DNA from: Rikenellaceae bacterium
Lineage (GTDB): Bacteria > Bacteroidota > Bacteroidia > Bacteroidales > Rikenellaceae
Assembly (NCBI GenBank): GCA_015060005.1
Contig: SUZI01000004.1
Span: 51,580 to 115,579, forward strand
Reading direction: 5' to 3'
Length of the DNA: 64,000 nt
The position numbers were made by a program, and so were the translations under genes. A model generated the notes under the pieces. It was given only the letters and a program-made list of their open reading frames with translations. It searched no databases and was not told the origin of the DNA. Shown one piece after another: positions 34,585 to 43,017 of this stretch. How positions within the stretch are numbered: position 1 is the first letter of the stretch; each line of letters opens with the position of its first letter.

Positions 34585-34803
34585 GGCTCGTAAAGTGTGT
34601 CAAAAGGCTCTTTTCGCTGCGAGGCGGAGTGGGTTTTTGGCGTAATATGTTGTCCGACAGTGTTTTAGTATGGCGGCACGCTGTGGCGTCGGGATTCTGT
34701 GAGGGCAGAGCGAAGGAGTGAAATTGTGAGGGTAGATAAACAAAAACGAATTTATTAAGTATAAAAATTTTACAAACACTAATCAAAAATCATTAAAAAA
34801 GTT

Positions 34804-35592
34804 ATGAAAAAAATTTTTATGTCTTTGTCAGTAGCCGTTCTCGGTACTGCACAGGCTTTTGCACAGAGTGCAAATGAGGTAGCTGAGGTAGCTCAGGACA
34901 CAACTGCTCAGGCTGTTGCTGAGGTAGCAGAGGCTGTAGCTCCTGTTTTGGAGCAGCCAGTAGGTATGCACCAGGTATTGATGCAGAAGTTCCTCGAGGG
35001 AGGTTGGGGCTGGATGTTGCCTGTATTGGTATGTTTGGTTCTCGGTTTGGCTATCGCTATCGAGCGTATGTTGTTCCTCTCTTTCTCTAACATCAACACT
35101 AAGAAGTTCATCGCTAAGGTTGAGGAGGCTTTGCAGAACGAGGGTGTAGAGGCAGCAAAGGAGATTTGCCGCAACACACGTGGTCCTATCGCTTCTATCT
35201 ACTATCAGGGTTTGATGCGTTACGACCAGGGTATGGACGCTGTTGAGAAGGCAGTTGTTTCTTATGGCTCAGTACAGACAGGTCAGATGGAGTCAGGTTT
35301 GAGCTGGATGGGTCTTTTCATCGCTCTTTCTCCTATGTTGGGATTCATGGGTACCGTAGTAGGTATGATCGGTGCATTCGATGCTATCCAGGCAGCAGGT
35401 GATATCTCTCCAACCCTTGTAGCAGGTGGTATTAAGGTTGCGTTGTTGACTACTTTGATGGGTCTTATCTCTGCAGTTATCATTCAGCTCTTCTACAACT
35501 ACATCGTATCAAAGATCGACACTTTGGTAAACAAGATGGAGGATGCGTCAATCACTTTGATTGATATGTTGAGTGCTTACAGCAAGAAATAA
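34804..35592 (+). CDS. exbB: MotA/TolQ/ExbB proton channel protein
   Basis: 262 residues. A signal-peptide-like N-terminus (MKKIFMSLSVAVLGTAQAFA) and an Ala/Glu/Val-rich spacer precede the three ExbB helices: about 72-95 (GWMLPVLVCLVLGLAIAIER), 178-200 and 215-240. The conserved segment SPMLGFMGTVVGMIGAFDAI is present. It forms the proton-driven motor that, with ExbD and TonB, powers outer-membrane transporters. Codon use (GCT, GGT, TTG, CGT) suggests high expression. It is first in an exbB-unknown-exbD-exbD operon; no tonB gene lies nearby. Confidence 0.93.
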   Translation: MKKIFMSLSVAVLGTAQAFAQSANEVAEVAQDTTAQAVAEVAEAVAPVLEQPVGMHQVLMQKFLEGGWGWMLPVLVCLVLGLAIAIERMLFLSFSNINTKKFIAKVEEALQNEGVEAAKEICRNTRGPIASIYYQGLMRYDQGMDAVEKAVVSYGSVQTGQMESGLSWMGLFIALSPMLGFMGTVVGMIGAFDAIQAAGDISPTLVAGGIKVALLTTLMGLISAVIIQLFYNYIVSKIDTLVNKMEDASITLIDMLSAYSKK

Positions 35593-35618
35593 TTGGACCT
35601 TAAAAGATTAGAAACACA

Positions 35619-36086
35619 ATGAAATCAATTTTGAAATATTTGCTTGTGGCGGCTATGGCAGCTACATTGGTTCTCGTTCTGTGGGCTGTTAGCTCTACTC
35701 CAGAGATCAATGTAGAGACCATCGGCGACGACCTCAAAGCAGGAATCGTTGACCCAGTTGCAGTAAGCTGGAACCTCTATTGGGGTTATGCGTTGCTCGC
35801 AGTAGCAATCGTATCGGCTATCTTCGCTGCAGTATGGGATATGGCACAGAAGCCAGAGAGTATTATGGGCACAGTCATCTCATTGGTAGTTGTAGTAGCC
35901 GTAGTTGTTATCGCTTGGTTTGTAGCATCGGGCCACACCTATCAGATTGTTGACTTGCAGAATCAGTCATACTTCGCACGTCCTGAGACTGTTATCACCG
36001 ATGCAAGCATCCTGGTAACATACGTAGTAGCAGGTGGTGCTATCGTGGCTGCTATCTATTCAGCAGTAAGTGACGCACTTAAATAA
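35619..36086 (+). CDS. Small inner-membrane protein of the exb operon, unknown function
   Basis: 155 residues with four hydrophobic helices: about 5-26, 46-68, 84-105 and 128-150. It has no ExbD Asp or ExbB signature. It sits between exbB and the first exbD with gaps of 26 and 15 bp. I believe this order is typical in Bacteroidales, where the protein is usually annotated as hypothetical. A role as an accessory subunit of the ExbB-ExbD motor is inferred from conserved position. Confidence 0.8.
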   Translation: MKSILKYLLVAAMAATLVLVLWAVSSTPEINVETIGDDLKAGIVDPVAVSWNLYWGYALLAVAIVSAIFAAVWDMAQKPESIMGTVISLVVVVAVVVIAWFVASGHTYQIVDLQNQSYFARPETVITDASILVTYVVAGGAIVAAIYSAVSDALK

Positions 36087-36101
36087 TAAAGAAGATTAAC
36101 A

Positions 36102-36737
36102 ATGGCAGGAAATAAAAGAAAAATCCAGGAGATTAATGCCGGTTCTATGGCCGACATCGCTTTCTTGCTGCTTATCTTCTTCCTTGTGGCTACCACAATG
36201 AGTAACGACAAGGGTATTATGCGTACGCTGCCTCCAATGCCACCCGAGGATCAGAAACTCGAGGACCAGAAGGTTAAACAACGTAACCTTATGTTGGTTT
36301 TCGTGAACTCACGAGGTGATGTGATGGCTTCAAATGGTGCAGACCAGCAGGGTCAGAACTTCAACATCCGTGATAAGGCTGATGCTCAGCGTCTTACAGA
36401 GAAGGTTCAGGAGTTTGTTCTCAACTTGAGCAACGCCGAGAATCTTCCTGAGAAGAAGGAGGTTGATTTGGAGATGCCCGACGGAAGTAAGACTAAGTAC
36501 AGAGAGAGTTTGGGCGTTGTCTCATTGCAGACCACCCGTGATACAGACTACGAGACTTACATCCTCGTTCAGGATGCTTTGACTCGTGCTTTCAGCGAGG
36601 TACGTAACATCGCCTCAATGAGTCTGTTTGCAGGTCGTCAGTTTGCCGATTTGAACAACGACGAGAAGAAAGTAGTAATCGATGCGGTGCCTTTGAAGAT
36701 TTCGGAGGCTGAGCCACGTCAAAAAGGACAGAAGTAG
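36102..36737 (+). CDS. exbD: ExbD/TolR family biopolymer transport protein (first copy)
   Basis: 211 residues. One N-terminal membrane helix carries the proton-accepting Asp in the motif NAGSMADIAFLLLIFFLVAT; the remainder is periplasmic. It is longer than the usual 140 residues because of extra periplasmic sequence (about 60-140, including GDVMASNGADQQGQN). ExbD subunits sit inside the ExbB pentamer. The next gene, a second exbD, begins 1 bp after the stop codon, so the two are translated together and may form a heterodimer. Confidence 0.93.
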   Translation: MAGNKRKIQEINAGSMADIAFLLLIFFLVATTMSNDKGIMRTLPPMPPEDQKLEDQKVKQRNLMLVFVNSRGDVMASNGADQQGQNFNIRDKADAQRLTEKVQEFVLNLSNAENLPEKKEVDLEMPDGSKTKYRESLGVVSLQTTRDTDYETYILVQDALTRAFSEVRNIASMSLFAGRQFADLNNDEKKVVIDAVPLKISEAEPRQKGQK

Positions 36738-36738
36738 T

Positions 36739-37206
36739 ATGGCAGTAATGAAGAAGAAGGGTAGCAAGGGACTACCCCCCATTTCGACAGCATCGCTTCC
36801 TGACGTGATCTTTATGATTCTGTTCTTCTTTATGGTTTCGACCACTATGCGTGAGCAGGAGTTGTTGGTTTCGTACCAGCTTCCACAGGCTACCGAGGTG
36901 CAGAAGCTCGAGAAGAAGAACCTGGTAAGCTATATCAATATCGGTCGTCCTGTGTTGCATATGCAGGGCAAGTATGGTACAGCTTCACAGATTCAGCTCA
37001 ACGATGCTTTCAAGACAGCAGACGACATCGGTACATTTATCGCCGCAGAGCGTGAGGCTCTCGATGAGGCTGACCGTATCTTTATGACAACCAGCATCAA
37101 GGCAGATAAGGGTACTAAGATGGGTATCATAACAGACGTGAAGCAGGCTCTCCGCCGTGCTCACGCATTGAAGATTTCTTACGCAGCAATCGAGCCACGT
37201 AAGTAG
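36739..37206 (+). CDS. exbD: ExbD/TolR family biopolymer transport protein (second copy)
   Basis: 155 residues. The single helix has the motor Asp in STASLPDVIFMILFFFMVST; the periplasmic domain follows (LVSYINIGRPVLHMQGK, IKADKGTKMGIITDVKQA). It differs strongly from the first copy, so the pair probably forms two distinct positions in the motor. A strong terminator 22 bp after its stop codon ends the operon. Confidence 0.93.
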   Translation: MAVMKKKGSKGLPPISTASLPDVIFMILFFFMVSTTMREQELLVSYQLPQATEVQKLEKKNLVSYINIGRPVLHMQGKYGTASQIQLNDAFKTADDIGTFIAAEREALDEADRIFMTTSIKADKGTKMGIITDVKQALRRAHALKISYAAIEPRK

Positions 37207-37228
37207 TCGACAATACCCTATTATATTA

Positions 37229-37263
37229 ATATAGGTGTCCGAGGTGGACACCTATATTTTTTT
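37229..37263 (+). terminator. Rho-independent terminator of the exb operon
   Basis: ATAGGTGTCC (37231-37240) pairs with GGACACCTAT (37246-37255), followed by ATTTTTTT. Confidence 0.85.
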
Positions 37264-37463
37264 GTGGCTACTCTCGCCCCACCACTCTACCCCACCGTGC
37301 AACCATCGAGGAAGTATAATAAACTTTTCTAAAACTTTGCCAAAACACACAAACTACACAGCGGCTTTGACGTAAAAGAAAGCTCCAACGACACCCTATT
37401 TTATAATTTTTTAATAAATAAAAGTGCCGTGGAGAGAAAATATCACAAAATAATTGCAAAATA

Positions 37464-37495
37464 TTTTGCGTATGAGAAAAATAACTCTATCTTTG
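37464..37495 (+). promoter_or_regulatory. Orphan consensus promoter
   Basis: TTTTG (37464-37468), 19-bp spacer, TATCTTTG (37488-37495), a full consensus match. No coding frame follows within the next 100 bp, but a terminator does (37551-37596). Confidence 0.8.
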
Positions 37496-37500
37496 TGTAA

Positions 37501-37596
37501 GCAAAGTGGGCAATGCCCACGATTCTCATTAACCTAACTAACCTAACACGGGTGGTAATATGTCGTGATGACTAATTACCACCATTCTTTTTTTTG
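37501..37596 (+). ncRNA. Candidate small RNA of about 90-95 nt
   Basis: Bounded by a consensus promoter and a rho-independent terminator. The 5' end forms GTGGGC/GCCCAC (37506-37520). A G-poor single-stranded stretch follows (37521-37549, with CTAACTAACCTAAC), as in the seed of a trans-acting RNA. The 3' hairpin GGTGGTAAT (37551-37559) with ATTACCACC (37575-37583) is followed by ATTCTTTTTTTT. The only frame inside is two codons (ATG TCG TGA). An attenuator for a distant gene is the alternative, but the next gene is 370 bp away with its own -7 box. Confidence 0.6.
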
Positions 37597-37636
37597 GTGG
37601 AGGGGCGAGGGTAATTGGATTGAGGGGAACTAAAAA

Positions 37637-37700
37637 GTTGCTAAAGGTTATTAAGGGTTATTAAGGGTTATTAAAGGTTACTAAGGGTTACTAAAGTCTT
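37637..37700 (+). repeat. 10-bp tandem array 5 (GGTTAYTAAR family)
   Basis: The longest array: six units of GGTTGCTAAA/GGTTATTAAG/GGTTACTAAG type, ending AAAGTCTTG. It lies 40 bp downstream of the candidate small RNA and before short TTGAATTTTGAATT repeats in the 760-bp gap 37207-37966. Confidence 0.75.
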
Positions 37701-37707
37701 GAATCCT

Positions 37708-37846
37708 AATTTTGAATTTTGAATTTTGGCAAGACCTAAAGGTCTTCCCTTGTCTGCTCCCGCTCGGCATAGCTCAAGCGAGCTTGGCTCTGCCCTCGCT
37801 TACTCGCAGCCTTGAATTTTGAATTGTAAGACCTGACGGTCTTATC
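37708..37846. repeat. TTGAATTTTGAATT blocks with twin short palindromes
   Basis: Blocks of TTTTGAATTTTGAATTTT (about 37708-37728) and TTGAATTTTGAATT (37812-37825) are each followed by a hairpin with the same stem, AAGACC/GGTCTT, at 37731-37746 and 37828-37843, but different loops (TAAA and TGAC). A similar TTTTGAATT plus GCCCT/AGGGC cassette is at 40396-40446. Confidence 0.6.
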
Positions 37847-37925
37847 TTTTACGCCATTGTTGTATCATATTCTGCCAAAAAGCCCGATGGGCGATATGCT
37901 CCATAGATAAACCCATACATTTTAT

Positions 37926-37933
37926 TAACTTTG
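37926..37933 (+). promoter_or_regulatory. -7 element upstream of the GH92 gene
   Basis: TAACTTTG, 34 bp before the ATG at 37967. No clear -33 TTG is seen at the correct distance. Confidence 0.5.
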
Positions 37934-37966
37934 TCAGCAGTTGATAAATCATAAAACTACAATAGA

Positions 37967-40333
37967 ATGAAAAAGACCCTTTTACTTGCCTTCACGGCGT
38001 TGTTACTCTCTTGTGCGGCATCGACAACAGAGCCCACAACGGAGCCTATCGACTATGTACGCCCAACGTTGGGCTCAATACACAGCCGCTGGTTCTTCTT
38101 CACACCTGCTGCCGAGCCTTTCGGTATGGCTAAGCTTGGTGCCTCGACAAATGGCACATACGGTAATGAGCAGGGATGGGAGGCTGTAGGCTACGAGGAT
38201 GGACACACATCAATAGACGGTTTTCCCTGTCTGCACGAGTTCCAGATTGGTGGCGTAGCTCTGATGCCTACCGTGGGCGAGCTCAAGACAACATCGGGCA
38301 CATTGGAAAATCCCGAGGAGGGATGGCGTTCACGCTTCGACAAGGCTGACGAGTATGCCACAGCAGGATACTACTCTGTGCTGCTCAAAGATTATGGCGT
38401 GCGTACAGAGCTCACAGCGACAGCACGTGTGGGATATCAGCGTTACACATTCCCTGCAAGCGACAGCTCGCACATACTCTTCAACATAGGCAACCGACAG
38501 GGTGAGAGCGGTGCTGTGAAGGACGCATACGTCGAGATGGTCGACAGCAACACAATAGAGGGATGGGTCGTAACAGAGCCCGAGTATGTGAAGAAATATC
38601 AGGCGGGAGCATCCGTAGCGATGTACTTCTACGCCAAGGTGGACAAAGCACCTGCATCGACATCGGTCTTCATAGAGGGTGGCGAGGCAACCGAAGGTAG
38701 CGAGATACGCGGCAAGGGTGCTATACTTGCCCTGAACTACAACACTGCAGCAGATGAGCAGGTTGTAGTGAAGGTCGGACTGTCGTACACATCGGTGGAG
38801 AATGCACGCCTCAACCTCGAGAGCGAGGCGAGCGACCTCTCATTCGACGAGTCACGCGAGGCAACCACACTAAAGTGGCGTGAGCAGCTGGGACGCATAC
38901 GTGTCGAGGGTGGCACAGAAGAGAGCAAGATAAAGTTCTACACAGGATTGTACCACGCACTGCTGGGTCGCGGCTTGGCGAGCGACGTGAATGGTGCATA
39001 CCCACGCAACGATGGCTCGGTGGGACAGATAGCTCTCGGCGAGGATGGTAAGCCACTGCACAACCACTACAACACCGACGCTGTGTGGGGTGCTTACTGG
39101 AACCTCACAACACTCTGGGCGATAGCATACCCCGAGTATTACAGCGACTTCATAAGCAGCCAGCTGCTCGTATACAAGGATGCCGGATGGCTCGGCGACG
39201 GTATAGCAGCGAGCCGCTACGTGTCGGGCGTAGGAACAAATATGGTCAGCATAGCTATGGCAGGAGCCTACAACAGCGGCATACGCAACTACGACGTGGA
39301 GCTCGCATACGAGGCTGCACTGAAGAACGAGATAGGATGGGAAGGTCGTATCGAGGGTGCCGGCAAGACCGACGTAGGTCAGTTCGTGAAGTTGGGATAT
39401 GTACCATACGAGGATAGCATATTCTTCGGAACACACCCTGGTGGCTCGCAGTTCTCGGCATCGCACACCTTGGAGTACAGCTTCAGTGCATACGCTGTGG
39501 CTCAGTGGGCTAAAGCGTTAGGTAAGATGGAGGACTATGAGCGACTGATGGACCTGTCGAAGGGATGGGAGCGTCTGTTCGACGAGGAGCTCAAGCTCAT
39601 ACGCCCACGCATCGTAGGTGGCGAGTTTATCGACAACTTCAACCCATTAGAGTCGTGGCGTGGATTCCAGGAGGGTAACTCTATGCAGTACACATTCTTC
39701 GTGCCTCACAACCCTACACGTCTGGCAGAGAAGATGGGTAAGGAGGCATTCACCACACGTCTGGACTCAGTATTCACCGAGGCTCGCAAGACAATATTTG
39801 GTGGCGGCAAGGTGGTGAACGCATTCTCGGGATTGCAGAGCCCATACAACCACGGTAACCAGCCTTCGTTGCACATATCGTGGATGTTTAACTTCGCCGG
39901 CAAGCCATATCTCACACAGCGTTGGACACGTCTGATATGCGACGAGTTCTACGGAACAGATGGCGAGCACGGATACGGATATGGTCAGGATGAGGACCAG
40001 GGACAGCTCGGTGCGTGGTATGTGCTGGCAGCGATGGGCTTGTTCGACGTGCAGGGTGGCTCGTGCTCGGAGCCTACATACCAGATAGGCTCGCCACAGT
40101 TCGACAAGATTACCATAAGCACATCGGCAGAGGGTCCAGAGTTCACAATAGAGGTCGAGGGCAATGGCTCGGAGGCATACTACGTGCAGTCGGCAGAGCT
40201 CAACGGCGAGAAGTTGGATGACTGCTGGTTCTACCGCGACGTGCTCACAAAGGGTGGCACACTCAAGCTCACGATGGGCACAGAGCCTAACGAGATGTGG
40301 GGTGTGGAGACACCTCCTGCGATAAGCGAGTAG
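37967..40333 (+). CDS. GH92 family alpha-mannosidase, lipoprotein
   Basis: 788 residues. Lipoprotein signal with LLSC (Cys16), so it is anchored in a membrane, probably the outer one. GH92 enzymes are calcium-dependent exo-alpha-mannosidases that invert configuration and act on host or yeast mannans and N-glycans. Family motifs are the N-terminal DYVRPTLGS and GHTSIDGF-like region, HEFQIGGVALMP, then HGNQPSLHISWMFNFAG and DEDQGQLGAWYVLAAMGLF. The last corresponds to the catalytic-acid region usually written NDDCGQMSAWY; the acidic residues are kept, other positions differ. It stands alone, without SusC/SusD or other glycosidases, so it is not part of a visible polysaccharide-utilisation locus. 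Confidence 0.92.
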   Translation: MKKTLLLAFTALLLSCAASTTEPTTEPIDYVRPTLGSIHSRWFFFTPAAEPFGMAKLGASTNGTYGNEQGWEAVGYEDGHTSIDGFPCLHEFQIGGVALMPTVGELKTTSGTLENPEEGWRSRFDKADEYATAGYYSVLLKDYGVRTELTATARVGYQRYTFPASDSSHILFNIGNRQGESGAVKDAYVEMVDSNTIEGWVVTEPEYVKKYQAGASVAMYFYAKVDKAPASTSVFIEGGEATEGSEIRGKGAILALNYNTAADEQVVVKVGLSYTSVENARLNLESEASDLSFDESREATTLKWREQLGRIRVEGGTEESKIKFYTGLYHALLGRGLASDVNGAYPRNDGSVGQIALGEDGKPLHNHYNTDAVWGAYWNLTTLWAIAYPEYYSDFISSQLLVYKDAGWLGDGIAASRYVSGVGTNMVSIAMAGAYNSGIRNYDVELAYEAALKNEIGWEGRIEGAGKTDVGQFVKLGYVPYEDSIFFGTHPGGSQFSASHTLEYSFSAYAVAQWAKALGKMEDYERLMDLSKGWERLFDEELKLIRPRIVGGEFIDNFNPLESWRGFQEGNSMQYTFFVPHNPTRLAEKMGKEAFTTRLDSVFTEARKTIFGGGKVVNAFSGLQSPYNHGNQPSLHISWMFNFAGKPYLTQRWTRLICDEFYGTDGEHGYGYGQDEDQGQLGAWYVLAAMGLFDVQGGSCSEPTYQIGSPQFDKITISTSAEGPEFTIEVEGNGSEAYYVQSAELNGEKLDDCWFYRDVLTKGGTLKLTMGTEPNEMWGVETPPAISE

Positions 40334-40345
40334 TGAGAGAGAATG

Positions 40346-40380
40346 AAGGTCGCCCCATTTTTTGAGGCGACCTTATTATA
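40346..40380 (+). terminator. Terminator after the GH92 gene
   Basis: AAGGTCGCC (40346-40354) pairs with GGCGACCTT (40366-40374), with only a short AT-rich tail (ATTATAT). Confidence 0.6.
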
Positions 40381-40447
40381 TGAAAACTAAAAACTGAAAA
40401 TTTTGAATTGCGAAGCCCTGCAAGGGCAAGCTTGAATTTTGAATTTT

Positions 40448-42832
40448 TTAGAACGGATATCCTACGCCGAAGTTGAGCGACGTGTTCTTCCACTTGAAGT
40501 TATTAATCCACCTCTCGCCCTCGGGACGGTTAGGATTATGGAGCTGGATACCCCAGTCGAGACGCAGGATAGCAAACTCGATATCCAAACGCAGACCGAC
40601 ACCCGTATTAAAGCCGAGCTGCTTATAGAAGCTATCTATGTGGAAGACTCCGTCGGCAGGGACCTGTGCCTTGGAGCCACCCAGATACCACACGTTACCC
40701 AAGTCGAGGAACGTAGCACCGTGGAACATACCCCAGATAGGGAAGCGGAACTCGACATTAGCCTCCAATCGCATATCGCCCATCTGCACAGGGTAGGCTG
40801 TATCCTGGGCAGGAGTGTTGCCAGGTCCGAGGGTACGTGGTGCCCAGCCTCGCATACTGTTGCTACCGCCGACATAGAACATACGGTCGAAAGGTAGAGC
40901 GGTAGAGTTGCCATAAGGGACACCTACGCCCGCAAAGAGTCTGCCCGCCAAAGCGGTCTTCTCGCCCAAGACAATCTTACGACTGATACTCACATCACCT
41001 CGCACATACTGCGAGTATGGCGTGCCGAAGAGGTTATACTTACCCTCGGCACTCTTGTCCAAAAATGCTATGCCGATGAGATTAAGGAAGTTACCTGCCG
41101 ACTCGAAGTTGGCACGCAGCAACGTGGCACTGCCTCCCACATTCTTGTTCTGGTTGTTATAGACGTACGACGCCGACAGCCCGAGGATAGCCTGCGAGCG
41201 GTAACTCTGACGCAGATACTCGTTCTGCAACGAGTTGAAGAACTCCTCGTTGATATAGCCCACAGAAATCCAGTTGAAGTCTATCGGACGCAGCTGGTAG
41301 AAGTAACGACCATTGAGGCTCTGCCAAGAGTAGCTCCACGCAACACGCGACAGGTCGCGACGGTAGTAGGGGCGGTCCTGATAGTTGAACGACGCCTCGA
41401 CCTTCGTGCGGGGCGAGTTGATGTTACGGGTCGAGATATTGAAAGGTGTGATAAATCGTGGGAACGACAATCCTACCGCAAAGCCCAACTCGTTGGCACG
41501 ACGCTTGACAGCATTGGGGGCTTTCATATACTCATATCCAAAAGTAACGGAGGCATCCAACGTCTCCATACCCTTGAAGATGTTACGATTCTGGTATCCT
41601 GCCGTAGCCGACACACCGAAGAATGAGGATGTGGTGCTACCCTCCAACTCGACATTGAAGCTCTGCTTGAGCGTAGGCGAGCAGAGCACATAGCAACGCA
41701 GCATACCCTCCTCGATATCGCTGAAATGCTTGGGCGAATAGGGCTCGGCACCCTCTCCGGCGTAGTTCATAACCTGACGCACATCCTCACCTACGGGCAT
41801 CTCCTCGAAGATGATACGCGTACTCTTGAAGTATCCCACCGACATAATATCGTTATAGGCTCGCTCGACCTGCGAGGCGTTGTAGAGGGTGTTCACCGAG
41901 AGCGGTATAGCCTCGTGTAGCACCTTCTGACGCACGTTGGGCTTACCGTCGGTTACGATATTGAGTCCACGATAGTAGGTGGTATCGAGCAGCGTACGAT
42001 ACTGCTCGGAGCGTGCTATGGCAGGGTTATAGTTGGGCAGGAGGTTTATCTCCGCTATGCGGTAGATGCGGTTGTTGTCCATTATAGCATCACCTCGCTC
42101 GTTGTAGCCCGTAACATTACGACGCACGACCATACTCACCTTGGCTCGGTGGTCGCCACCCATAGTGTCGACACGATAGATGATGTTGTTGACCGAGAAG
42201 TTGAAGTAGCCACGGTCGTTGAGATAACGTGCTATGCGTGTACGCTCCTTGTCGAGCAACGTAATGTCGAAGCGGTCGCCCTCGCTGATGAGCGAGTTGG
42301 CAGTATCAGCCAGCACCACAGGCTCGAGTCCCTCGTCGCGGAACTCATAGCCGAGGCTCTCGATATAGTAGGGCTCGCCCTGCTTGACGCGGTAGGTTAC
42401 GTAGGCTCGGTTGCGTTTACGTGTGGTGTCGACAGAGTACTCCACCTCGGAGTCGTAGTAACCTCGTGAGTCCATATATGTCTTCAGGTTGCGAGCACTC
42501 TTCTCCGTAAGCGACATATCGAGCAAGACGGGCTGCTCACCTATGCGTCGCTTCATCCTGTTCCACCAATTATCCTTCTCGAGCTTGGCTTTGTTGTATA
42601 CCCAGACGTAGAAGTTGGTGCCCAAGAAGTGCTTGTTGGGTGTCTGTCGCACATACTCCTCGAAGGTCTCCGCCTGTATGCGGTCAGCCTTCGGCGTCTG
42701 CTTATCGGTCTGTATATCAACCTTTTGAACAAGGTATTCTCCCTCGTGCAGATGACGCGTAACACTACACGCCGAGCATAAAACGCTCAGCAGTGCCACC
42801 ATAGCTATGCGACGTAACTCTCTCATCTGCAT
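40448..42832 (-). CDS. tamL: TamL, lipid-anchored BamA-superfamily translocation protein
   Basis: 794 residues. The signal peptide ends in a lipobox, LCSAC (Cys22), followed by SVTRHLHEGEYLVQK, which is characteristic of the Bacteroidota TamA variant TamL. POTRA-like domains occupy about 30-390; a 16-strand barrel follows, with the lid-lock motif NSMRGWAPRT near 660 and a terminal aromatic residue (GVGYPF). It works with TamB in insertion of outer-membrane proteins or lipid transport. tamB, often adjacent, is not in this window. A full promoter lies just upstream. Confidence 0.92.
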   Translation of the reverse strand: MQMRELRRIAMVALLSVLCSACSVTRHLHEGEYLVQKVDIQTDKQTPKADRIQAETFEEYVRQTPNKHFLGTNFYVWVYNKAKLEKDNWWNRMKRRIGEQPVLLDMSLTEKSARNLKTYMDSRGYYDSEVEYSVDTTRKRNRAYVTYRVKQGEPYYIESLGYEFRDEGLEPVVLADTANSLISEGDRFDITLLDKERTRIARYLNDRGYFNFSVNNIIYRVDTMGGDHRAKVSMVVRRNVTGYNERGDAIMDNNRIYRIAEINLLPNYNPAIARSEQYRTLLDTTYYRGLNIVTDGKPNVRQKVLHEAIPLSVNTLYNASQVERAYNDIMSVGYFKSTRIIFEEMPVGEDVRQVMNYAGEGAEPYSPKHFSDIEEGMLRCYVLCSPTLKQSFNVELEGSTTSSFFGVSATAGYQNRNIFKGMETLDASVTFGYEYMKAPNAVKRRANELGFAVGLSFPRFITPFNISTRNINSPRTKVEASFNYQDRPYYRRDLSRVAWSYSWQSLNGRYFYQLRPIDFNWISVGYINEEFFNSLQNEYLRQSYRSQAILGLSASYVYNNQNKNVGGSATLLRANFESAGNFLNLIGIAFLDKSAEGKYNLFGTPYSQYVRGDVSISRKIVLGEKTALAGRLFAGVGVPYGNSTALPFDRMFYVGGSNSMRGWAPRTLGPGNTPAQDTAYPVQMGDMRLEANVEFRFPIWGMFHGATFLDLGNVWYLGGSKAQVPADGVFHIDSFYKQLGFNTGVGLRLDIEFAILRLDWGIQLHNPNRPEGERWINNFKWKNTSLNFGVGYPF

Positions 42833-42889
42833 CTATTAGATTACAAAATCCTCTCCAAGCGGAGTTTACCCGTAGGGTAAATAATCCTT

Positions 42890-42920
42890 CAAAATTAGTA
42901 ATTTTTCGTTGTTAAAACAA
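42890..42920 (-). promoter_or_regulatory. tamL promoter
   Basis: On the minus strand: TTG (42920-42918), 20-bp spacer, TAATTTTG (42897-42890). The start codon lies 57 bp downstream. Confidence 0.7.
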
Positions 42921-42981
42921 TATGCTGCACGCAAAAATCATTTTCTTGGCTCTCGGCAGAGCGTCGTTGCGATAAAATTTG

Positions 42982-42989
42982 TACTTTTG
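42982..42989 (+). promoter_or_regulatory. -7 element upstream of the alpha/beta hydrolase gene
   Basis: TACTTTTG, 28 bp before the ATG at 43018. No -33 TTG at the usual spacing. Confidence 0.45.
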
Positions 42990-43017
42990 TTGTAAATAAA
43001 ATCTACTCAAGAAAACG

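Noticed and set aside
15861..37700. 10-bp arrays considered as CRISPR
   Set aside because: There are no spacers: units are contiguous, 10 bp long, and no cas gene is nearby.
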